A stretch of DNA of 64,000 nucleotides from Albifimbria verrucaria (Eukaryota; Ascomycota; Sordariomycetes; Hypocreales; Stachybotryaceae). The notes under the pieces were generated by a model. The model was not told the DNA's origin, ran no database searches, and was given only the letters and a program-made list of their open reading frames with translations. Positions 42,350 to 54,980 of this stretch are shown piece by piece; the stretch's first letter is position 1; each line of letters opens with the position of its first letter. The stretch covers positions 6,076,001-6,140,000 of the forward strand of contig JAHREC010000013.1 in NCBI GenBank assembly GCA_020081605.1, read 5' to 3'. The position numbers were made by a program, and so were the translations under genes.

Positions 42350-44978
42350 ATGGGCCCGAATGTTGGCAATGGCGTCGGCGGCATGGACATGGGCCCGGGC
42401 ATGCCAAATGGTACCAACCAGCCGCAGGCCACCGAGTACACGCTCCAGGGTGTGATGCGCTTTCTCCAAACTGAGTGGCACCGACACGAGCGCGATAGAA
42501 ATGCGTGGGAGATTGAGAAGCAAGAGATGAAGGGCCGCATAGCCAACCTCGAAGGTCAGGCGAGACGAGCCGATGCCACGCAAAAGGCCCTCAAGAAATA
42601 TGTCTCCATCCTGGAACGCAAGGTCAAGGACCAGGCTGCCCAGATCAAGGGCACCGCCGCCGAGGACGCCGAAGCCGAGAAGAACGACCGTGCAGCCAAG
42701 ATCCAGGAGAAGCTCCGATGTAAGAGCCAGCACCCAAAATGCCAATGCAGTATCCGTGAACCGTAGCTTACCGTGTTGTTCCTAGCATCCTCCGAAAAGC
42801 ACACCATGCCTGGCGTCGAAGACATCCCGTTGGAAAAGCCCGACGACGAAGCGCAGCGCCATGAGCTCAAGTCCTTCCTCGACCAGTGCCAATCCGAATT
42901 TATGTACTTGATGATAACCCCAGCCAATCCGCAACCCCTCGCGACTCCCCACCACTCCCTTTGATGGACGACCTCCGCCATGGTGAAGGGGAGCCGATTG
43001 AGATACTGCCCGAGCATGGCCTGCATCCTATGCAACGGCCCTACTCTAACCAAGTTCGTCCTGTTCAGTACCAGGTCCAGGAGCCCGTCCAGAGGCAACA
43101 AATCCCCATAAATCATGCGCCTCCAATGCAGGTCAACCAAAACAACTTTCAACAACGACCTGCCGATATCCAGACGCAGCCGATGGTGAGGTCCAACAGG
43201 GACCACCAGCCTGTCATGTATCCCAACTCTGGTGAATGGTCTGCACCCATCTCAGTGATGGCCCGACCGGTGGATGAAAATGGCCCTGGCCCAAACCACG
43301 CGGCCGAAGCCCTGGGCGGTATAGACGACTCGGTTGAGTTGAGGAGAAGCCGCCAGCTGTCCCCGACACTGACGGCTGGGAGTTCCCAGAAGGAAGTTTT
43401 CCTGAGCCTGCCAGCGAAGGCCAGAACCTTCAATCCGTCTCTAACCGACCCGATACCGACGCTTTCCCCACCGCAGATAATCTGCCCAAGTCCCCGAATC
43501 GGGTGCCTGGGTCGCATCGGCGGAAGGGGTCCATGTCCCGGCGACGAAGTGCAGACCATGAGCTGTCCCTGAACGCCGCCCAGAGGGTGGACAACACTAG
43601 CTTCAAGTTGCGGTTTGGATTGAGGGGCCACCTTGACACGGTCCGCACAGTTATCTTCTCCGGCGGCGGCAGCCCTGGAGAACCTGAAATCTGCACAGCC
43701 GGCGATGATGGCATGGTTAAGCGGTTCCATATCCCCGCCTTGACGGCCACACAGGGGCCTCCGGCAATGCGGCTTCGGATCTTGATGTCATCGCCAACTT
43801 TACGCACCGCGGACACGCTGGTGCTGTCTTGAGTCTCACCTCATGGTCACCATCTCCCAACTTTTCCACCGGTGGCCGAGCTCAGGGCGACGGTTGGATC
43901 TTCTCAGGAGGCCAGGATGCTACAGTCCGTGTTTGGGAGAGGGGCAGGGTAGATCCGAAAGCGACACTGGAAGGCCATACAGATGCCGTGTGGGCTCTCT
44001 GTGTTCTCCCTGCTACGCTAGGCTCAGTCTTTGGCAACTCAAGTCCATACGGAAGCACAGACCGGATCTTGCTTGTTTCCGGCGCAGCAGACGGCACTGT
44101 ACGACTCTGGTCCGTCAGCGCACCTCCACAGCTAAGCTCGCCGCAGCCCGGGTCGAACCGTAGCATGACGGGACGTGGCGGCCGCGTGCGTGGTAACTCG
44201 ATGAGTTCCGGCAGTGGCTTTTCCAACTCGCCTCAGCCGACTATCGCTTCCAACTCACCATTTAATCACACACTCATACATACGATATCACGACCTAACG
44301 GATCTGACGCTAGCCCGACTTGCATTACACCGCTGAGCGGCTCAGGAGAGACATTTGTTGTTTCATACTCGGATGCTGCTATCATTGTTTACGACACGAG
44401 AACAGGAGAACCCGTGGGACACATGGACAGTATGGAGACATATGACGGTTCGATCAAGACCGGCGTGAACTCGGTGGTGACTACGACCATCGGGCTCGAC
44501 CAGGGCCACCAGCCGCACAACAGCGGGATCAACGAGGACGAGGCGAACACCAGCGGGGCCCCACCGGGGACGATCAATGGCAGGTTCCGGGGTGGAAGGC
44601 ACGATAATATCTGGACACGAAGACCGATACGTACGGTTCTTCGATGCCAACAGCGGTAAGTGGCCATGGTACCCAACCACAGTTTAAAGAGGCGTGTGAC
44701 TAACTAAAAACCCAACAGGCCAATGTACATACAACATGCTGGCCCACCCAGATGCCATCTCGAGCCTGTCCTTGAGTCCAGACGGCCGTGAACTTGTTAG
44801 CGCAGGCCACGACGCCTCGCTCAGGTTCTGGAGCCTTGAGAAGCGCTCATGCACACAGGAGATCACAAGCCACCGGGTGATGCGGGGCGAGGGCATCTGC
44901 TCGTGCGTCTGGAGCCAGGACGGCAAGTGGGTTGTCAGCGGAGGCGGAGATGGTATTGTGAAGGTGTTTGCGCGGTAA
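42350..44978 (+). CDS. PRO11: Striatin family WD40 protein (PRO11), STRIPAK scaffold, four frameshifts
   Basis: Three exons: 42350-42719, 42786-44655 and 44719-44978; introns of 66 and 63 bp. Repaired length 834 residues. The N-terminal striatin domain is clear ([20 protein letters not shown], then a coiled coil ending near residue 125), followed by [17 protein letters not shown], a Gln/Pro-rich linker, a basic phospho-site-rich segment ([14 protein letters not shown]) and C-terminal WD40 repeats (from about residue 415; DATVRVW, DGTVRLW, DASLRFW, DGIVKVF). Striatin is the regulatory subunit that ties PP2A to kinases in the STRIPAK complex. In Sordaria and Fusarium it controls sexual development, hyphal fusion and virulence (family knowledge). 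Breaks near 42935, 43339, 43760 and 44589; the last needs two bases, the others one. Confidence 0.93.
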
Positions 44979-46348
44979 GGGGCGAGGTTAGAGAGGTGAA
45001 GTAGAGCGAGGGCGTCGGGACAGAGGGGTGATTCTTGTTTCGGTCTGCATGGGAGCAAAGGAGAAGATGCGGGCGGTTACTGCTGCGGAGGGCTAGCGGC
45101 AGAGACGTGTGTTATATATATTGTGCAGTTGTTAGGAGAGGAAGGGTTTATATCACGTTGCCGATACCCGATATGATTTCGGCGTCGATTTACTGTCCAT
45201 ATGGGTGGTTGCCATGTGTCTGACCCAGTGTGTCTGCAATTGAGTCGGAATATGTTTAGCTGGGCATGTCCTACATGAACTCACGCAAGACAGACGCTCC
45301 AACGGAAGATTCCTATGCACAGCACAGACAAGCGAGAAAGGACAGGGATCCGGCGCCGTATATTACGACGAACGGATGGAACACCAGCCTCTGGGTAATG
45401 CGCGCGCGACGGCCTGGTCTGGGGACTGTCCGGAGGGAAAATCTGCAGATCGACCAGCATCGTGTGTCCTGGGCTAGCTTGGCAGGACGAAGAGGCTTAC
45501 GCCGTACGAGGCAGACCAAGCCCGGCTGATCCGATGCAGTTTGTGTATTACCCCATTAGGAAATGGGATACGGAAGATGGCGGTTTGGTGTTCGTATTGT
45601 ATGCACGGAGGGGAAAAGGGAGGGCAATATTATTTCATTCAAACATGATTAAATAAATATTTTTATTTTTTTAATTATTACACGAACGACTTAAAAAATC
45701 ACTGCAGTCATACCTACGTTCAGTTGCATCTGCAATACGACTGAATTACACTTACTTACCTCCCTATGGCTGCTTGACGTTTTTTTAATGGAGGGTGGGG
45801 ACTCCGCTGGCGGTGGCTGGGCTGCTTGTTCCAGCCACCCGGATTCTCTCAGCCCAACCCTTGTCCCATCTCAAACGCACTTACACGCAGCTTTCAACCC
45901 AACCTTGGACCTGTCCAGCCCAGCCACCCGCTGACTGCTTGCTTTGCTTGCTTGCTGGACGCATCATCGTCAATCGTTCTCGCTCCACGGGCCAGAGAAA
46001 AATTGTTTACATGCTCTTTCTCGGGTAAGTCAGTCCGTTCAGGCTCTCCCCTCCCCGGTTCCCCCGTCCAAGGCATGATTCCGATTAGCCCATTGCCAAG
46101 TGGGAGCGAATATTTCTTACCAAGATGTCGGGACCCACGTATATCTGGATCTCGAGTCCCTCTTGTCTTCTGCCCTTCTTCTTGAACTCGTCCGCTGTTC
46201 TCTCCTTTCCCCTTCTTTGCTAGTAGCATATCCTCCCTCTCTCCCTATCCCTACCCCTATCCCGTTGCTGTCGTTGGTGGAAGTTGTCCAACGCAGTTCA
46301 GAGGACTTGTCTTGTCCTCAACACCCGCCCTCCCTCTCTTCTACGGCT
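44979..46348. other. Intergenic region, 1.4 kb
   Basis: Contains an AT-rich block at about 45640-45700, fitting a 3' end and boundary, and a pyrimidine-rich leader (about 46180-46345) before the next gene. No gene seen. Confidence 0.6.
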
Positions 46349-47442
46349 ATGGCTCTGAAGCAATCCCACTTCCCTTCTGAGCTGGACAGCCAAGAAGCTC
46401 GCATCGCCTCGCACCAGACACGTCCCGGCGCAAGGGACAGCGCCTACAGACGCACCCATTCGCCGCTGCTGCAGGACGACGAGGCTCACCTCAACGGCCT
46501 CGACGAACCCCGCGCACGCCCACCATGGATATGGCCATGCAGGACGCCATGCTGGACCAGCGTGGCGACCGAAGCCCGGACCAGCAGCGCGGCGCTGGCA
46601 ATAGATATTCAGCGGCTAACACCACCTCCAGCCGTCGCCCCAACTCGCAGTCGTCTCCTCCTCAGTCACAGTCAGCCTTCTTCTCTGGCCCTCCGCGCGT
46701 GGATCAAACTGACGACATGGCTTCCGCCGGCAGATCCTCTGGGAACCCAAGACGCCGTGTACCCAGGCATTCCTGTCGTCAGTCAGAGTCGCTAGATGCA
46801 GCGCTCAGTGCTGCCGAGCCAGGAAAGCCGCCTCAGCAGAACGGCAACGGGGCCCTCCCCACGGCATGCCGGCAGCCTACCACGAAGCTGCGGCCCGTGA
46901 GGTCCAGATCCCCTCAGCAGCAGCAGCAGCAGCACCAGCGCCAGCCGCAATCTCCTCCACGGGGCGCTGTCATGAACCCTTCTTCTGGCCCGGACATCGA
47001 CCGTCTCGGCAGCCCCAGCATCGCGACCAGCGTGCTCAAGCCGCTCGAGAGCAAGATGCGCGAGTACCACGAACTCATGGACGACGCGGAGCGCCAGCTC
47101 GCCCAGCTCGACGACGAGCTGATTGCACTGCAGGAGCGCCGCCGCCAGGCTGAGGACCGCTACGCCGACGCCAAGTCCAAGCACGACACGTACCAGCGCC
47201 AGCACGCCGACGTCGAGAGGGCCCTGCGTGGCGAGTTCCAGTCTATGCACCTGCCGCAGCACCATCAGGGCATGCCGCCACAGCACGCGCAGCACCTCCA
47301 GCAGCAGCAGCAGTTCGGCTCGCGGCCCTCTCTCTCGCGACCCCGACCGCCAAGCATCGATAGCTACGACGAGCGGCCCGTGAGCGGCCAGAGCCACGGG
47401 ACCAAGGGACGGAGCCGGTTCCGCCTGAGTCTCTTCAAGTGA
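46349..47442 (+). CDS. Coiled-coil protein of unknown function with poly-Gln tracts, one frameshift
   Basis: Single exon; repaired length 364 residues, starting MALKQSHFPSELDSQ. The first half is low complexity, with a CAG-encoded Gln run at 46915-46932. A heptad-like coiled coil follows (KMREYHELMDDAERQLAQLDDELIALQ... about residues 230-285), then His/Gln-rich sequence and a short basic C-terminus ending KGRSRFRLSLFK. The frame breaks at the CCC near 46519, where one more C links the ATG-proximal part to the rest. A shorter 305-residue reading from 46525 needs no repair but drops the N-terminal block. I do not recognise a family with known function; the basic tail after a coiled coil could be a membrane or nuclear contact (speculative). 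Confidence 0.65.
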
Positions 47443-50400
47443 GGTCGATGTATGGGATCGTCCGAGCCTCCTGCTCCCTATGAACGCAATTAGTAAAGTT
47501 TGTAATCACGGGGACGGATTCCTCCTTTCGCCTGTATCTTTTGAGGAGTTTTGTTTCTTTGTTCGTTCGCTGGCAGCAACGGCTGCTATTGGGTCTACGT
47601 ATGCAAATGATGGGTAACGTCTGTCTCAAGGGGGCAATATGATAGAGCACCTTCTCGGTGGCACATGAATTGAAACGCATTCTGCACAACAACACCGTCA
47701 TCTCTCGCCTGGCTTGGCCCTCGCGCTCGCCCTCCCCTCTCCAAGGCTTCTGACGCGTTACCTAGTGCTCACGTTGGCTTCACCCATCGGGTCGCTGGAC
47801 TTGCATCACGAGTGCTTGAGGTAGCAATATGCCCCCAGACGCGCAATGAGTCCAAGTATAGACAAGTATGTGTCACACGAGGAGTAATTGCAAAGGATCA
47901 TCTCTTCTCAAGGCATCACAGACCACATGAGCTAGCCCCTGTAGGGCTGCCCTCTCAGCAACATCAGCAGGGCTCTTCGGGGTTAGCAAGACGACGTCAG
48001 GGTCATGGACAACCTCGGCTAGGTCATGCAGAGCTGCAGCCCTGTCCTCAAGAACGTGGGTGTCTAGGACTGAGATTCCTGCCGGCTCCACGCGCAAGGT
48101 TGCCCAGAATACCGTGCCAGGAGCAGGCTAGGTGATTGACTTCTCGATTAACGTGTGTGCAAGCATGAAGCACACCCGATCTCCCCATCCCACTTTGTCA
48201 GATGGTCGCCAGGCTCAGCCCTGATTGATTTACCAGACTCATAGAACGCTATAATTGGCAACAGCAGGCAGGATGAGGGGCCTATCAAACTGATGGTCCT
48301 TGTTCATCATTGCTGGAGCCTTGCTGTTAATCATGGATCCCACCATCTTCGCTAGAGTAAATTGCAACGTTAATTCGGGGGTCCCTGGCCAATGCTACGG
48401 GGTGGGAAGGGGACGGCTGGGTGAAGCCGCGAGGCCTCGACTGCCGCTCATACAGAGAAGGTCGCTTCTCCAGAGAATGTGGCATTTCATGGGGTACATT
48501 CCGCTCGGCTCGAAGGAGCACCGGCCAATACCCAGAGGAGATAGGCTTGGGGCGTTGGGCTTCTAGCGGTGTTGATCTAGCCAAGGGGCTATACCGCGGA
48601 TCCCGGATGAACAGGTGGTCTTCTAAGCGTTTTCGCCGCGATCCCGCCGTTTGGTAATTATAGGGACAACTGCCGAGAAGCCCGGTTCAACGTATTGTTC
48701 AGGAGAAGCAGATCTCAATACACCAATTATATGTTTCAGGAGAGAATCGCCCTGTTGCTTTAGTGGTGGACTTCATTGATTGGATGAAGAAACACATGAG
48801 ATGTCTGGAAATAGTAAAGAACCGTTAGGGTTGTATTATTGCGACATAGGCCAATACGTAGGCAAGCCCTTCATCTTGTTTGATACTATGGTCGGTCGAG
48901 GATACGGTATAGCCTGCACATTAGTCTCGAACAACCCATTTGCAACATGTCCGAACGAGCAGGCTGGGTAGCCATAATGGATTTCGGAGGAGCTCGGCGA
49001 GTCTTTCATGTTTGGAAAGGTCTAGTATTCCTCTGCCATCGCCCCTGCCTAGAAATCCCACGTTGATCCCGTTGACGAGATTGGATCATTGGCTGGGTTA
49101 AACGTAAGTCTCCGTCAATCTACAGACATGCCAAGCGCCAGCCATCAACATCACAGCCTCAACCAAGTTGACATTAGTACCATGCTAAATTGCATTTGGC
49201 GCCCCAGTAAGCACACCCCTAAGTTAAACTCGGCGTTGGACAGATGTGGCATGGCCAACACGCAATTCAACAAGCCCTTCGAAGATAGCCACAACTTCTC
49301 GATGTTTGGAAGTGGGCCCCCTTATTGATGGCAAAAGGAGACAGACAGTGTACGTCTAGTAACGCATCGACGACCAACTTGGCAAATATGGGGATGTGAA
49401 ATAGTCTCACGATAGCTGTGGGTGGTTTCCGCCCGGTTGGCAAGGGACTGTTCAGCTCATAGCAGCCCTGTAGGGCGACCCTCAATAAGTGACGATTTCG
49501 GCATTTCCAGATAGAGAAATCACCGAGCAGCCGGTGGGTGTAATTTGGAGAATATTGATACCAAGAGCCAATTGAGATCGCATTCCAAAGTCTGAGGTCA
49601 GCAATTAATCCAAGAAACTCTCATCCGTACTATTGCCACCGCTGATGCCAGTTAACTTGAGCCTTGAGGTTCGGTTAACGCGGTGTCTCACTGAACCCGC
49701 GCGCCCCGGCATTTCGGCCTTTGATTGGAAAGCCGGATTTGTAACCCATTATTGATTTGAGCAAGTAACTACGGGAAGAGTTGTTATTTGGTGTTACCAC
49801 GCTGGTATAGAGAAGGGCCACGACTCAGTATGTAGAAACGTGAACTACCAAACGGACCAAATTGACGAATCCTTAGAGCGACCCCTGATTCTCAAGTGAC
49901 GGTGGTCTACAAAAGTCTCGAGAATAACGTGGATTTCGCAAAGTAGTTGCCAGAATCGTTTTGAGAAATCTCGTTGACATGTCTGTGAGCGTCGTCACAA
50001 ACTAATCAGAAAATGTGGAATATGTCAGCATCAGAGCCGGTTTGGGTAGCCAACCTAGAGAAGATAACCAACTAGGCGACAGCAACGACTGTGACTGGCT
50101 AAACCCCTGAATTGCATTCCACTCAGTTTTCTAGGAGTAAATGAACCAGCAAGATTACGCTGGGGCATGAAGCCAAGCATGATACTGCAACTCGATTGGG
50201 GAAGCACCGCGAATGAAATGGCCTGTAAAATATGCGTAAGCTTTTTCGACAGTTGGAGGCGTGGAGCATTCGAGGCAGTTGACAAGGCTGACACCAGCCC
50301 TATAGACCTAGCCTGGACGGCATGTTGTACAAGGAAGCCAGGTTCTGAAGGGTTGGGTTATCGAGGTGTGAGGATGGTGCTGGCTGGGGTGGGTGATGCA

Positions 50401-50580
50401 CACACCCTTCCAGGATTTGCCATCCTCCCGCAGCTATAGCCACAGAGCGGGCATGCTCCTAGGATGCCGTTCCATGATGCATGAGTCCCGCATCTCACCC
50501 AAGCTTCAAACAGATTCAAAGACAAGAACCGACGGGTCTAGTCTAGAATGCCAGAGACCTAAACTTAGGGTGGCATGAAA
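47443..50580. other. Region of 3.1 kb without an intact gene
   Basis: Apart from the coding-like fragment at 47873-48126 listed separately, no frame shows a domain. Frames are short and interrupted, and the base composition drifts, as in decayed sequence. I found no terminal repeats or intact element. Confidence 0.5.
47873..48126 (-). pseudogene. Possible gene relic of about 75-85 codons
   Basis: An open minus-strand stretch reads, in part, LDTHVLEDRAAALHDLAE then VVLLTPKSPADVAERAALQG. Its balanced residue mix (Leu, Ala, Val, Asp, Glu) is unlike the Ser/Pro/Arg-rich chance frames elsewhere. It is bounded by stops on both sides and has no obvious start or splice partner. It may be a fragment of a decayed gene, faintly like a helical repeat. 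It could also be chance. Confidence 0.25.
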
Positions 50581-51827
50581 TCAGAACTCGAGCTCCTCTA
50601 CCTCCATACCACATCCAAGGCAGGTTTTGATGGTCATGCCCTCCTCGTTCTGTACCGTCCTGCCCCATTCGTGTACGTGCTTGCCACCGCCAACAGCGTC
50701 CCCAAATTTGGTGGCGCCTGATTTGCTCAACGTACCGGCTTGGCGTCTGAAAGCATCTGTTCTGGTTTTGCGCTTCAGCTCGGTCAGCTTCTCCTTGAAC
50801 TTGGCCTCTTTGCGGGCCTTCTTTTGGGTCTCTCGACGCTCGTACTCGGCATCGAGCGCTTCCGCCGAGCCCCATTTGGTCTTGATTGCGTACTCCTCGA
50901 CTTGACACCGCAGGAACAGCATCATGTCATGCCAGTGGGACTTGTGCGGGTTTGGCTTAGATAGATGCGGCAAAAGTTCTGGATCCCGGAGCTCCGCTGT
51001 TCCACAACATTAGTTCTGCTCCACGCGACGTCTGGAGGATTGACTTACGGTCTGTGAGCAGATAGTCTTCCTTGCATTCCGTCTTGGTCAGTAGGGAATA
51101 CTTCTCCGGATACTTCTCCTTGCAGTCTTTACAGACGCAGATGTGGAACACCTCTTCCCAGACCCAATCTATATCCATGTTGTTGCATTCCTTGCACGTC
51201 TTTCTTTTGCCTTGTTCGTCTACTACGGTGGGATTCTGTCCTGGTCTGGGTTTATCCAGACTGCGGATCAATTTCAATCGTTCCCATTCTTGGATAGTCA
51301 TATGCTTGGGCCGTTGCTCCTCCTCCTGGCCTGTCTTTTGAACACCCATGGCATAATTGTGAGGGTCGTCTTCCGTAGAGAGAAATCCACCCTTGGTGTC
51401 CGTCATGGAGCTCATGTTGTAATCCACAAATTTGGCAAACTTGCGGGCAGGACGGATCGCGTCCGCATCGCCCTGCACACGGCCATCACGGTTTGTGCTT
51501 GCGGCAGGCTCAGCCTGAGTAACGGCGCTGAAAGGCCGCTTGCCATTTACAGCTTTTGCAATATGAACATCTTCAGTCTGAACAAACCCCGAGGCAGTTT
51601 TCGGAATGGACGGCGCATTCCCAGTGGCGCGCTGCTCGGCCTCACGTCGGTCCCGAATAGCTTTCGCTCGTAAGCGATTTTCTTCCTACGGAAGGGTCAG
51701 CGCGAGGCAGAGAAATGTAGAATAATTACTAAGATGCATACAATACGCCTGGTAACGGCTGGCGTTGGGGTGAGGCGATCTTCGATTGAGTGGTGGTGGT
51801 AGGTGGCGGTGTCTTTGGGCGCTCCAT
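50581..51827 (-). CDS. RAD14: DNA excision-repair protein RAD14 (XPA homologue), one frameshift
   Basis: Three exons: 51827-51742, 51685-51049 and 50996-50581, introns of 56 and 52 bp. Repaired length 379 residues. The zinc-binding core lies at about 195-222 (CKECNNMDIDWVWEE ... CVCKDC), directly followed by the diagnostic EKYSLLTKTECKEDYLLTD and PELRDPELLPHLSKPNPHKS, then a basic helix (AEYERRETQKKARKEAKFKEK) that binds DNA. XPA/Rad14 checks damage and positions TFIIH and the nucleases in nucleotide excision repair in the nucleus. The C-terminus adds CLGCGMEVEELEF, a second small CxxC. The frame breaks at the G-run (plus strand) near 51767 in exon 1, where one more base gives a run into TPAVTRRI at the splice site. 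Confidence 0.92.
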
Positions 51828-52411
51828 GATGGATGTAGATGGCCCAGCAGGCCGAATGGAACGAATAGAATCCTTGTTCTGATGTCGTATGTAGGACAAG
51901 CTGAGCAGCAAAGCTGATAAGAAGGGGTTGCTGTTATGGAGAATCGTGAATTGGGAAATGGCCGTGGTTGAAGTTGGAGGGTCACAGGCAACAATCGAGT
52001 TCTGACTGATGTCACTTTCTCAACGCGAAAAAACGTGACCATCTGCAGGCACTAAGAGATGCACATCGATCAGGTAGCGCCACCGTCAGCAGAACGCCAC
52101 CGAATGGCCACCGCAATTGTGAGCCGTGTTCCTGGCCATGCAATGCAACTGTCAGGGCAATGGGAATGGGAAAAACAACCCAAAGTGAAGTATGTGGGCC
52201 TTTTGCTTTGAAATGCTGGCTGGTCAATTGTGTACTCGTGGTAATACGGCAAGGCTTGATCGCATAGCAATGTCAGTCAGCACGGCTGACGTGGGGGTTC
52301 AGTTGAGGAGGAGCCAAATGCTGTCTATAGTTGGCAAATACATTATCACGGAGTATGCTATCCTACATCAGCGCTTCTAGTATGACCTAATTTTGCCCTT
52401 CCGTCAAATGA
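51828..52411. other. Intergenic gap between RAD14 and PHO88/SND3
   Basis: 584 bp, tandem minus-strand genes on both sides. It holds the RAD14 promoter and the PHO88 3' flank. No gene seen. Confidence 0.6.
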
Positions 52412-53153
52412 TTACTCCTCCTTGACGCCACCGCGGCCAGCCCTCTCGGCAGCCTCGACGGCCTTCTTGTCGCTCTGGGTTCCACCCTGCTGCATGGCGC
52501 TCATGAAGCCGTTAGCCTGCTTGAAGGGTCGCTTGAGATCGCCAACGGCAGGCTGGCCGAAGAGGTAGATCTTGGCGAGGTTGCTCTCAAGGGCGCTCTT
52601 GACGGGAATGATGCTCTGGATGAGGAGAGGGTTGGTGTACTTCATGTACACGTGCATGAAAGCCATCATGGCGACACCCATGAGCTGGGCGCGGAAAGCT
52701 TGGCGAACCTGCTGGGTATCGTAGGCGTGGACGGTGGTGGTGACGAGCTTGCCCTCCTCGGAGGAACCCATAGGAGCAGGCTCGACATACTTGAGGGTAG
52801 TCTTGTCTATATTTCCCGTTTTGTCAGTGGCCGACTCGGTAAATCGTAGGAGTGTGGCGCATATAGTCTTACCCTTCTTCTTGTTGATCTGGCCCTGAAC
52901 ATAGAGGTAGATGCTCAGAACGATGATGTTGCTAAACAGATAGAGCGCGCGGACCGAGTTGAGGACGGAGGGGTCATCGAAGGAACGCGCTTAGCGACCT
53001 GCATCATACCAAGGATGATGACGAGGTTGGTGCTAACACGATATTAGTTTCCGCCGACGCACGAGCAACCAAATGTCCCAAAGAGCGAGGCGTGGGCATC
53101 GCCGAAGGCTCCGGGTCGAGCGCAAACTTACATCTGGGGCTGAGTCCGGCCAT
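52412..53153 (-). CDS. PHO88: PHO88/SND3 membrane protein, two frameshifts
   Basis: Three exons: 53153-53132, 53032-52873 and 52806-52412, introns of 99 and 66 bp. Repaired length 192 residues, close to the yeast protein. It starts MAGLSPQ, with membrane segments TNLVIILGMMQVA, RALYLFSNIIVLSIYLYV and AQLMGVAMMAFMHVYM, then a Gly/Lys-rich tail ending GRGGVKEE. Pho88 was first linked to phosphate uptake and later identified as Snd3, part of the SRP-independent route that targets proteins to the ER. Frame breaks near 53136 (GGGG, exon 1) and 52980 (AA) each need one more base. The proposed exon 1 is only 22 bases, but its sequence is the family's standard start. Confidence 0.9.
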
Positions 53154-54955
53154 TTTGACGACAATTGCGTGTCTACGAGAGAAGATCGAACGGGAAGGTG
53201 TCGAGCGGTGGTTGTCTCGTGGCAGAGGCTGGAGGAAGGGGTTTGAAGTCGTACACGTGGAGGTTGAGATGAGTGGGAGATTTTGGATGTGGGTTGGTGG
53301 CCTTTTCTCCGATGACGCTAGGGTGGCGCTGGAGCTCTGCGCAAACCGTCGCAACCTTTTTCCGGCTCAGGCTTGTCAAGGTGGTTCGTGCATGAGCTTG
53401 CTGTGGTACCCTATCAGATGCTTTCTTTTTCGGCCAATGACATTCTGAGACCTTCAGGGTCCAGTCCCCAGCTAATTGGGGTTTGTTTTGCTGACCTAAA
53501 CATGCAGGTGTGGGGTTGATGGGACGGTTCCAGGTTCTTTAGTGGGATATGCTGCTAAAGTTACGTGCATGACACATGCCACAGGCCGTTAACCATGTGT
53601 ACGTATTAGTAGTTAGGAACAAATATACCACAAACTCTACCCTGCAGTGAGTGAATGCAACACCGTTGAAATATGAGGGTAACTGAACAGAGAAAAATTC
53701 GAACTTTGTATCAGACCCAGACCTTCAGGTTAACTATGCAGATCCAGAACATCAAGGTGTAGAGCCGCGGCACGTGCCCTTGCCTCCCCAGCAAAGCATC
53801 ACCAATGCTTTACGATGGTGCTTCAATATGAACCTTTTTCGGCACTTTCTCTCTGTCAGAAATCTATTTTCTCAAAATTCCAATACGTATGATCGGCTTC
53901 TTAGCGCACTTGAGAATACGGCTGGCCGATATTATCGGCTAACTTGCACCATTTACCCGCCTCACGTCGGGCATTAATCGGTGACACACAGCGATGATGA
54001 ACATCTTTCGTGCACCGAGGGCTAGACAGAGCCGCAGATACCAACCAACTTTTACTTACCAAAACTTGGCTCCTACTTGACCCGCCTGTTTGTCCGTCTG
54101 TTTAGACGGCTGACATACCGCACAGTAACCGAGTTCCGCCGTGGTGCGTTCCCTCCGTCCCGCTACAGGGGTGTTTTACCGGATGTGACCGTTGGATTGT
54201 GGAGGGTATAGGCAGGATCGACAGAGCTTGGCTGGCTCCAAGTGCACCCAGCAGAACGACACGCAAGCCTCGGGAGGGCACTCCCGACGAGGCATGTGAA
54301 GGTGTAGGGCTGAACCGAGTTGAGGCGAAGTGCTCGGCAGTGACTTAGTGATCCCCTTTGAACATTGGATCCCACACCTTACTGTACGGTTGTGTGTGAT
54401 GGGAAAGGCCATTACGTACGTGAGATGGTCCGCACAGTCGGATTCCATCCTACAAAAAGAGGACACAGCATGTGTAGAATCCGGCCGTCTGGGTTGAAAG
54501 CCCCGTAGGGCTGATGCTTCGCCTATTTTTAAGCTGCCGCAGGGGCTCTTCCAGACGCTGACGGCGTTGAGGGCAGGATCAACAGCGATCCAACTGTCTG
54601 CGTAATCGGGAGCGCGTCTAGCGTCCTAGAATAGGCATAGACGGGCGGCTGTTTCAGCCACCAGCGCGCCTGGCAAAGTCTGGGGTTCTGCGTAGAATGT
54701 TGCCCTTTTCAGGCCTAGCCTCTTCTATTTCCCATCACCCAGCCACAATCAGGGTCGCTTCTGCCCATCACTCACTCAGGCAGGCTTATGTTTATTTCCA
54801 ACGTGGTCGGCCGACGCAGCCATCGAATCGCGGCTCCTCAACGGCATAGACGACCTGGACTGAGCTTCAGGCCCCGATCGTTGACTCAGGGTCTGGCCCG
54901 AAACCAGATAGTTATTTTCATGTGACGTATGGCTCGGCTGACGGCCGCCCTATTC

Positions 54956-54980
54956 TATCCTATCCTATCCTATCCTATCC
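54956..54980. repeat. Microsatellite, five TATCC units
   Basis: Five perfect TATCC copies flanked by imperfect ones (TATTC before, TACTC after). Confidence 0.9.

Noticed and set aside
46792..47397. 201-codon minus-strand Leu-rich frame
   Set aside because: Antisense of the CAG/CTG-rich coiled-coil gene; Leu runs arise from Gln codons read backwards.
7395..53153. Programmed ribosomal frameshifting as the explanation for the many breaks
   Set aside because: The sites share no slippery heptamer or downstream structure, some need +1 and others +2 bases, and they occur in unrelated housekeeping genes. A run-length calling error is simpler.
7395..53153. True pseudogenes
   Set aside because: Residues outside the breaks are fully conserved, splice sites are intact, and essential genes such as RPT6 are included. 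Decayed genes would also show substitutions and stops.
54956..54980. CRISPR-like repeat
   Set aside because: The repeat has no spacers; it is a simple microsatellite.
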